This document shows positions 6,315-8,169 of a stretch of 8,169 nt of DNA, piece by piece. The notes below the pieces were generated by a model that saw only the letters and a program-made list of their open reading frames with translations, ran no database searches and was not told where the DNA came from. Both the position numbers and the translations under genes were made by a program. This stretch comes from Eubacteriales Family XIII. Incertae Sedis bacterium. GTDB taxonomy: Bacteria; Bacillota; Clostridia; Peptostreptococcales; Anaerovoracaceae. Each line of letters starts with the position of its first letter. The stretch's first letter is position 1. Location: assembly GCA_031278255.1 (NCBI GenBank), contig JAITKU010000134.1, positions 1-8,169 on the forward strand, in the 5' to 3' direction.

Positions 6315-7901
6315 ATGCGCAGGATGCCGATCGGCATACAGACCTTCGAGGATATCATAACGGGCGGATACGCTTACGTCGATAAGACGGAATGGGTCTG
6401 CCGTCTGGCGAAAGAGGGCAAATACTTCTTCCTCGGCCGGCCCCGGCGCTTCGGCAAGAGCCTCTTGCTCTCCACGCTGCGGTCCTACTTCGAGGGCAGG
6501 CGGGAACTCTTCGCGGGCCTTGCGGCGGAGCGTCTTGAAGCGGAGTGGACGCCTTACCCCGTGTTGCACATCGACCTGAACGTGGCCGCGTACAAGGATG
6601 TCGGCGATTTGGAAGCGGGCCTGGACACGAATCTCCGGCATTTTGAGAAAATCTGGAACCCGGACGGGCGGACGGCGGACAGAACACCCTCCGCGCGTTT
6701 CTACGATTTGATAAGGACGGCCTGCGAGAAGTCGGGCCGCGGGGTTGTCGTACTCGTGGACGAATACGACAGGCCGCTTTTGCAGACGATGGAACAGGAC
6801 GAGACGAACGACGGGGTACGAAACGCGCTCAAGGGCTTCTACGGGGTCCTCAAAAGCGCGGATCCGTGGTTGCGCTTCACGCTGCTGACGGGCGTGACGA
6901 AGTTCTCAAAGGTCAGCGTGTTCAGCGATCTGAACATGCTGCGCGATATCAGCCTCAGCGCGGCCTACGCGGGCATCTGCGGCATATCCGCGCGCGAACT
7001 CGAGGGGAGCTTAGGGCCGGAACTGGCGGCCTTGGCGGAGAAAAACGGCATGCGCTATGGCGAGGCCGTCGCGGAGATGAAGAAGCGCTACGACGGCTAT
7101 CATTTCTGCGAGGACGGCGAGGGGATGTTCAATCCTTTCAGCGTATTGAACGCCTTGGCGGATCGAAAATTCGCCTACTATTGGTTCAAGACGGGCACGC
7201 CGACCTTTCTCATCGAGCAGATGAAACGCGCGTCTTTCGATCCGCTCCGCTTCACGGAGGGCGTGACCATCCCCGCGCGCTCCATAGACGACTACCGCGC
7301 GGACGGCGGCAATCCCGTGCCCCTGCTCTATCAGAGCGGCTACCTGACGATCGCCGGCTACGACAGGGAACTGGACGAATATATCCTCGATTTCCCGAAT
7401 GAGGAAGTGCTATACGGCTTTTTCGAGGAACTCTTGCCGGCCTACACCTACGGCCCGCCGGACGGACAGGGCTTTTTCGTCGGCGATTTTTTCAAGGACC
7501 TGCGCGCGGGGGACACGGACGGCTTCATGACGCGGATGCGCGCCTTTTTCGCGAACATCCCCTACGACTTGAACGACAAAACGGAGCGGCACTATCAGCT
7601 TGTGTTTTACCTCGTGTTCACGCTGCTGGGGCAGTATACGCGGGCGGAGGTGCGCGGCGCGAAAGGCCGCGCGGACGCGGTGGTCGAAACGGCGGATGCC
7701 GTGTATGTGTTCGAGTTCAAGCTGAACGGCACGGCGGAGGAGGCGTTGCGGCAGATCGACGATAAGGCCTGCGCGATCCCCTACATCCGTTCGGAACAAG
7801 TGGGCGCGGGCACGGCGGGGCGCCGCAGGATCGTGAAGATCGGCGCGGCGTTCGACAAGGACGAGCGGAACATCGCGCGCTGGCTCGTCGCGGAAGCCTG
7901 A
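6315..7901 (+). CDS. AAA-ATPase-like protein with C-terminal PD-(D/E)XK nuclease-type domain
   Basis: The 528 residues match the two-domain family combining an AAA-ATPase-like domain (Pfam PF09820 type) with a PD-(D/E)XK nuclease-superfamily domain (PF08011 type). Visible: an N-terminal YVDKT segment (21-25); Walker A GRPRRFGKS (41-49, Lys48); Walker B VVVLVDEYD (144-152, Asp149-Glu150); the conserved TGVTKFSK segment (192-199); KRYDGYHF (257-264); and a C-terminal nuclease-like core with GRAD (451-454, Asp454), EFK (467-469) and Gln480. All these residues are intact, so it is not an obvious pseudogene. The reading frame is open back to 6093, but that part overlaps pduL. I chose the ATG at 6315, with GGAAAGG about ten bases upstream; Met4 is an alternative. 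The cellular role is unknown. Many gut and oral anaerobes carry several copies, and a defence or DNA-processing role is speculation. Confidence 0.9.
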   Translation: MRRMPIGIQTFEDIITGGYAYVDKTEWVCRLAKEGKYFFLGRPRRFGKSLLLSTLRSYFEGRRELFAGLAAERLEAEWTPYPVLHIDLNVAAYKDVGDLEAGLDTNLRHFEKIWNPDGRTADRTPSARFYDLIRTACEKSGRGVVVLVDEYDRPLLQTMEQDETNDGVRNALKGFYGVLKSADPWLRFTLLTGVTKFSKVSVFSDLNMLRDISLSAAYAGICGISARELEGSLGPELAALAEKNGMRYGEAVAEMKKRYDGYHFCEDGEGMFNPFSVLNALADRKFAYYWFKTGTPTFLIEQMKRASFDPLRFTEGVTIPARSIDDYRADGGNPVPLLYQSGYLTIAGYDRELDEYILDFPNEEVLYGFFEELLPAYTYGPPDGQGFFVGDFFKDLRAGDTDGFMTRMRAFFANIPYDLNDKTERHYQLVFYLVFTLLGQYTRAEVRGAKGRADAVVETADAVYVFEFKLNGTAEEALRQIDDKACAIPYIRSEQVGAGTAGRRRIVKIGAAFDKDERNIARWLVAEA

Positions 7902-7950
7902 CCAAACCGTGGGATTCGGGAAAAGGCGAGCCGTCCGCTGCGCGAAACCC

Positions 7951-8029
7951 GGGAAACCCCCCTCTGTGGCCGATGCTTCGTGAAGCATCCGTCTTAACCA
8001 TATCAGGGCGTGGGTTTCTCTTTTTATTT
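7951..8029 (+). terminator. Likely branched Rho-independent terminator after the ATPase/nuclease gene
   Basis: GGGAAACCC (7951-7959) pairs with GGGTTTCTC (8012-8020), nine pairs including one G-T wobble, followed at once by TTTTTATTT (8021-8029). Inside the large loop sits a perfect hairpin: GATGCTTC (7972-7979) pairs with GAAGCATC (7982-7989), best drawn as seven pairs with a CGTG loop. The outer stem plus T-run is what a terminator needs, but the interior of about 52 bases is much longer than usual. It starts 49 bases after the stop codon at 7901. It could instead be a structured small RNA or part of a dispersed repeat. Confidence 0.45.
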
Positions 8030-8080
8030 GGTTCACAGTAGTGTACAGACCGCGTGAATCATGGCATAACCCGCGTTTTT

Positions 8081-8118
8081 CCGGATTTTTTCCGGGCCGC
8101 CCCGGTTTCTCGGGGCGG
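8081..8118. other. Two adjacent hairpins in the 3' noncoding region
   Basis: The first is CCGGA (8081-8085), loop TTTTT, TCCGG (8091-8095). The second is CCGCCCCG (8097-8104), loop GTTTCT, CGGGGCGG (8111-8118), a strong all-G/C stem. Neither is followed by a T-run on the plus strand. A weaker stem lies just upstream, with GGTTCAC (8030-8036) against GTGAATC (8054-8060) including one wobble pair. The rest of 7902-8169 has no coding region I can support. Confidence 0.4.
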
Positions 8119-8169
8119 GCGGCGGGGGCGCAAGCCGGGCTCCGGGCGGGTTTCGGCGGTCGCGGAAAA

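Noticed and set aside
7410..8036. Minus-strand open frame starting in the 3' noncoding region and running into the ATPase gene
   Set aside because: Most of it is antisense to a clearly coding gene, and its first codons overlap the inner hairpin and T-run region. No family is recognised.

Overview
The window is a block of seven tightly packed rightward genes in GC-rich DNA, followed by about 270 bases without a gene. The order clpX - lon - engB (ysxC/yihA), the clostridial-looking ClpX sequence and a PduL-type phosphotransacylase point to an anaerobic member of the Bacillota, most likely a high-GC Clostridia lineage. A Synergistota-like genome is a weaker alternative. This placement comes from gene order and protein character, not from a search. 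An oddity is that isoleucine is often coded by ATA despite the GC richness.

Layout. Bases 1-155 are the leader of clpX, with several competing inverted repeats and a perfect 16-base GC palindrome just before the ribosome binding site. clpX (156-1442) and lon (1442-4027) share one base at their stop/start, and lon and engB (4017-4607) overlap by 11 bases, so the three are probably translated as one coupled unit. After 74 bases come a small DUF1232 membrane protein (4682-5011), a hypoxanthine phosphoribosyltransferase (5084-5626) and a PduL-type phosphate acyltransferase (5675-6250), each with its own ribosome binding site and gaps of 48-74 bases. The last gene (6315-7901) encodes an AAA-ATPase-like protein with a C-terminal PD-(D/E)XK nuclease-type domain. 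This family is common in anaerobes but its biological role is unknown. Bases 7902-8169 hold a likely branched terminator and several GC-rich hairpins, with no credible gene.

Function. ClpX and Lon are the two ATP-driven protein quality-control machines. ClpX keeps its ClpP-docking loop, but clpP is not in the window. EngB is a ribosome-assembly GTPase. Hpt salvages purines and PduL links acyl-CoA to acyl-phosphate, the step before ATP formation by acetate kinase. The first six genes are core housekeeping; the final ATPase/nuclease is the accessory item. I see no insertion sequence, CRISPR array, tRNA or rRNA. No clearly new multi-gene system is visible; the items most worth a second look are the clpX leader, the extended ends of Lon, the ATPase/nuclease gene and the structured 3' region.
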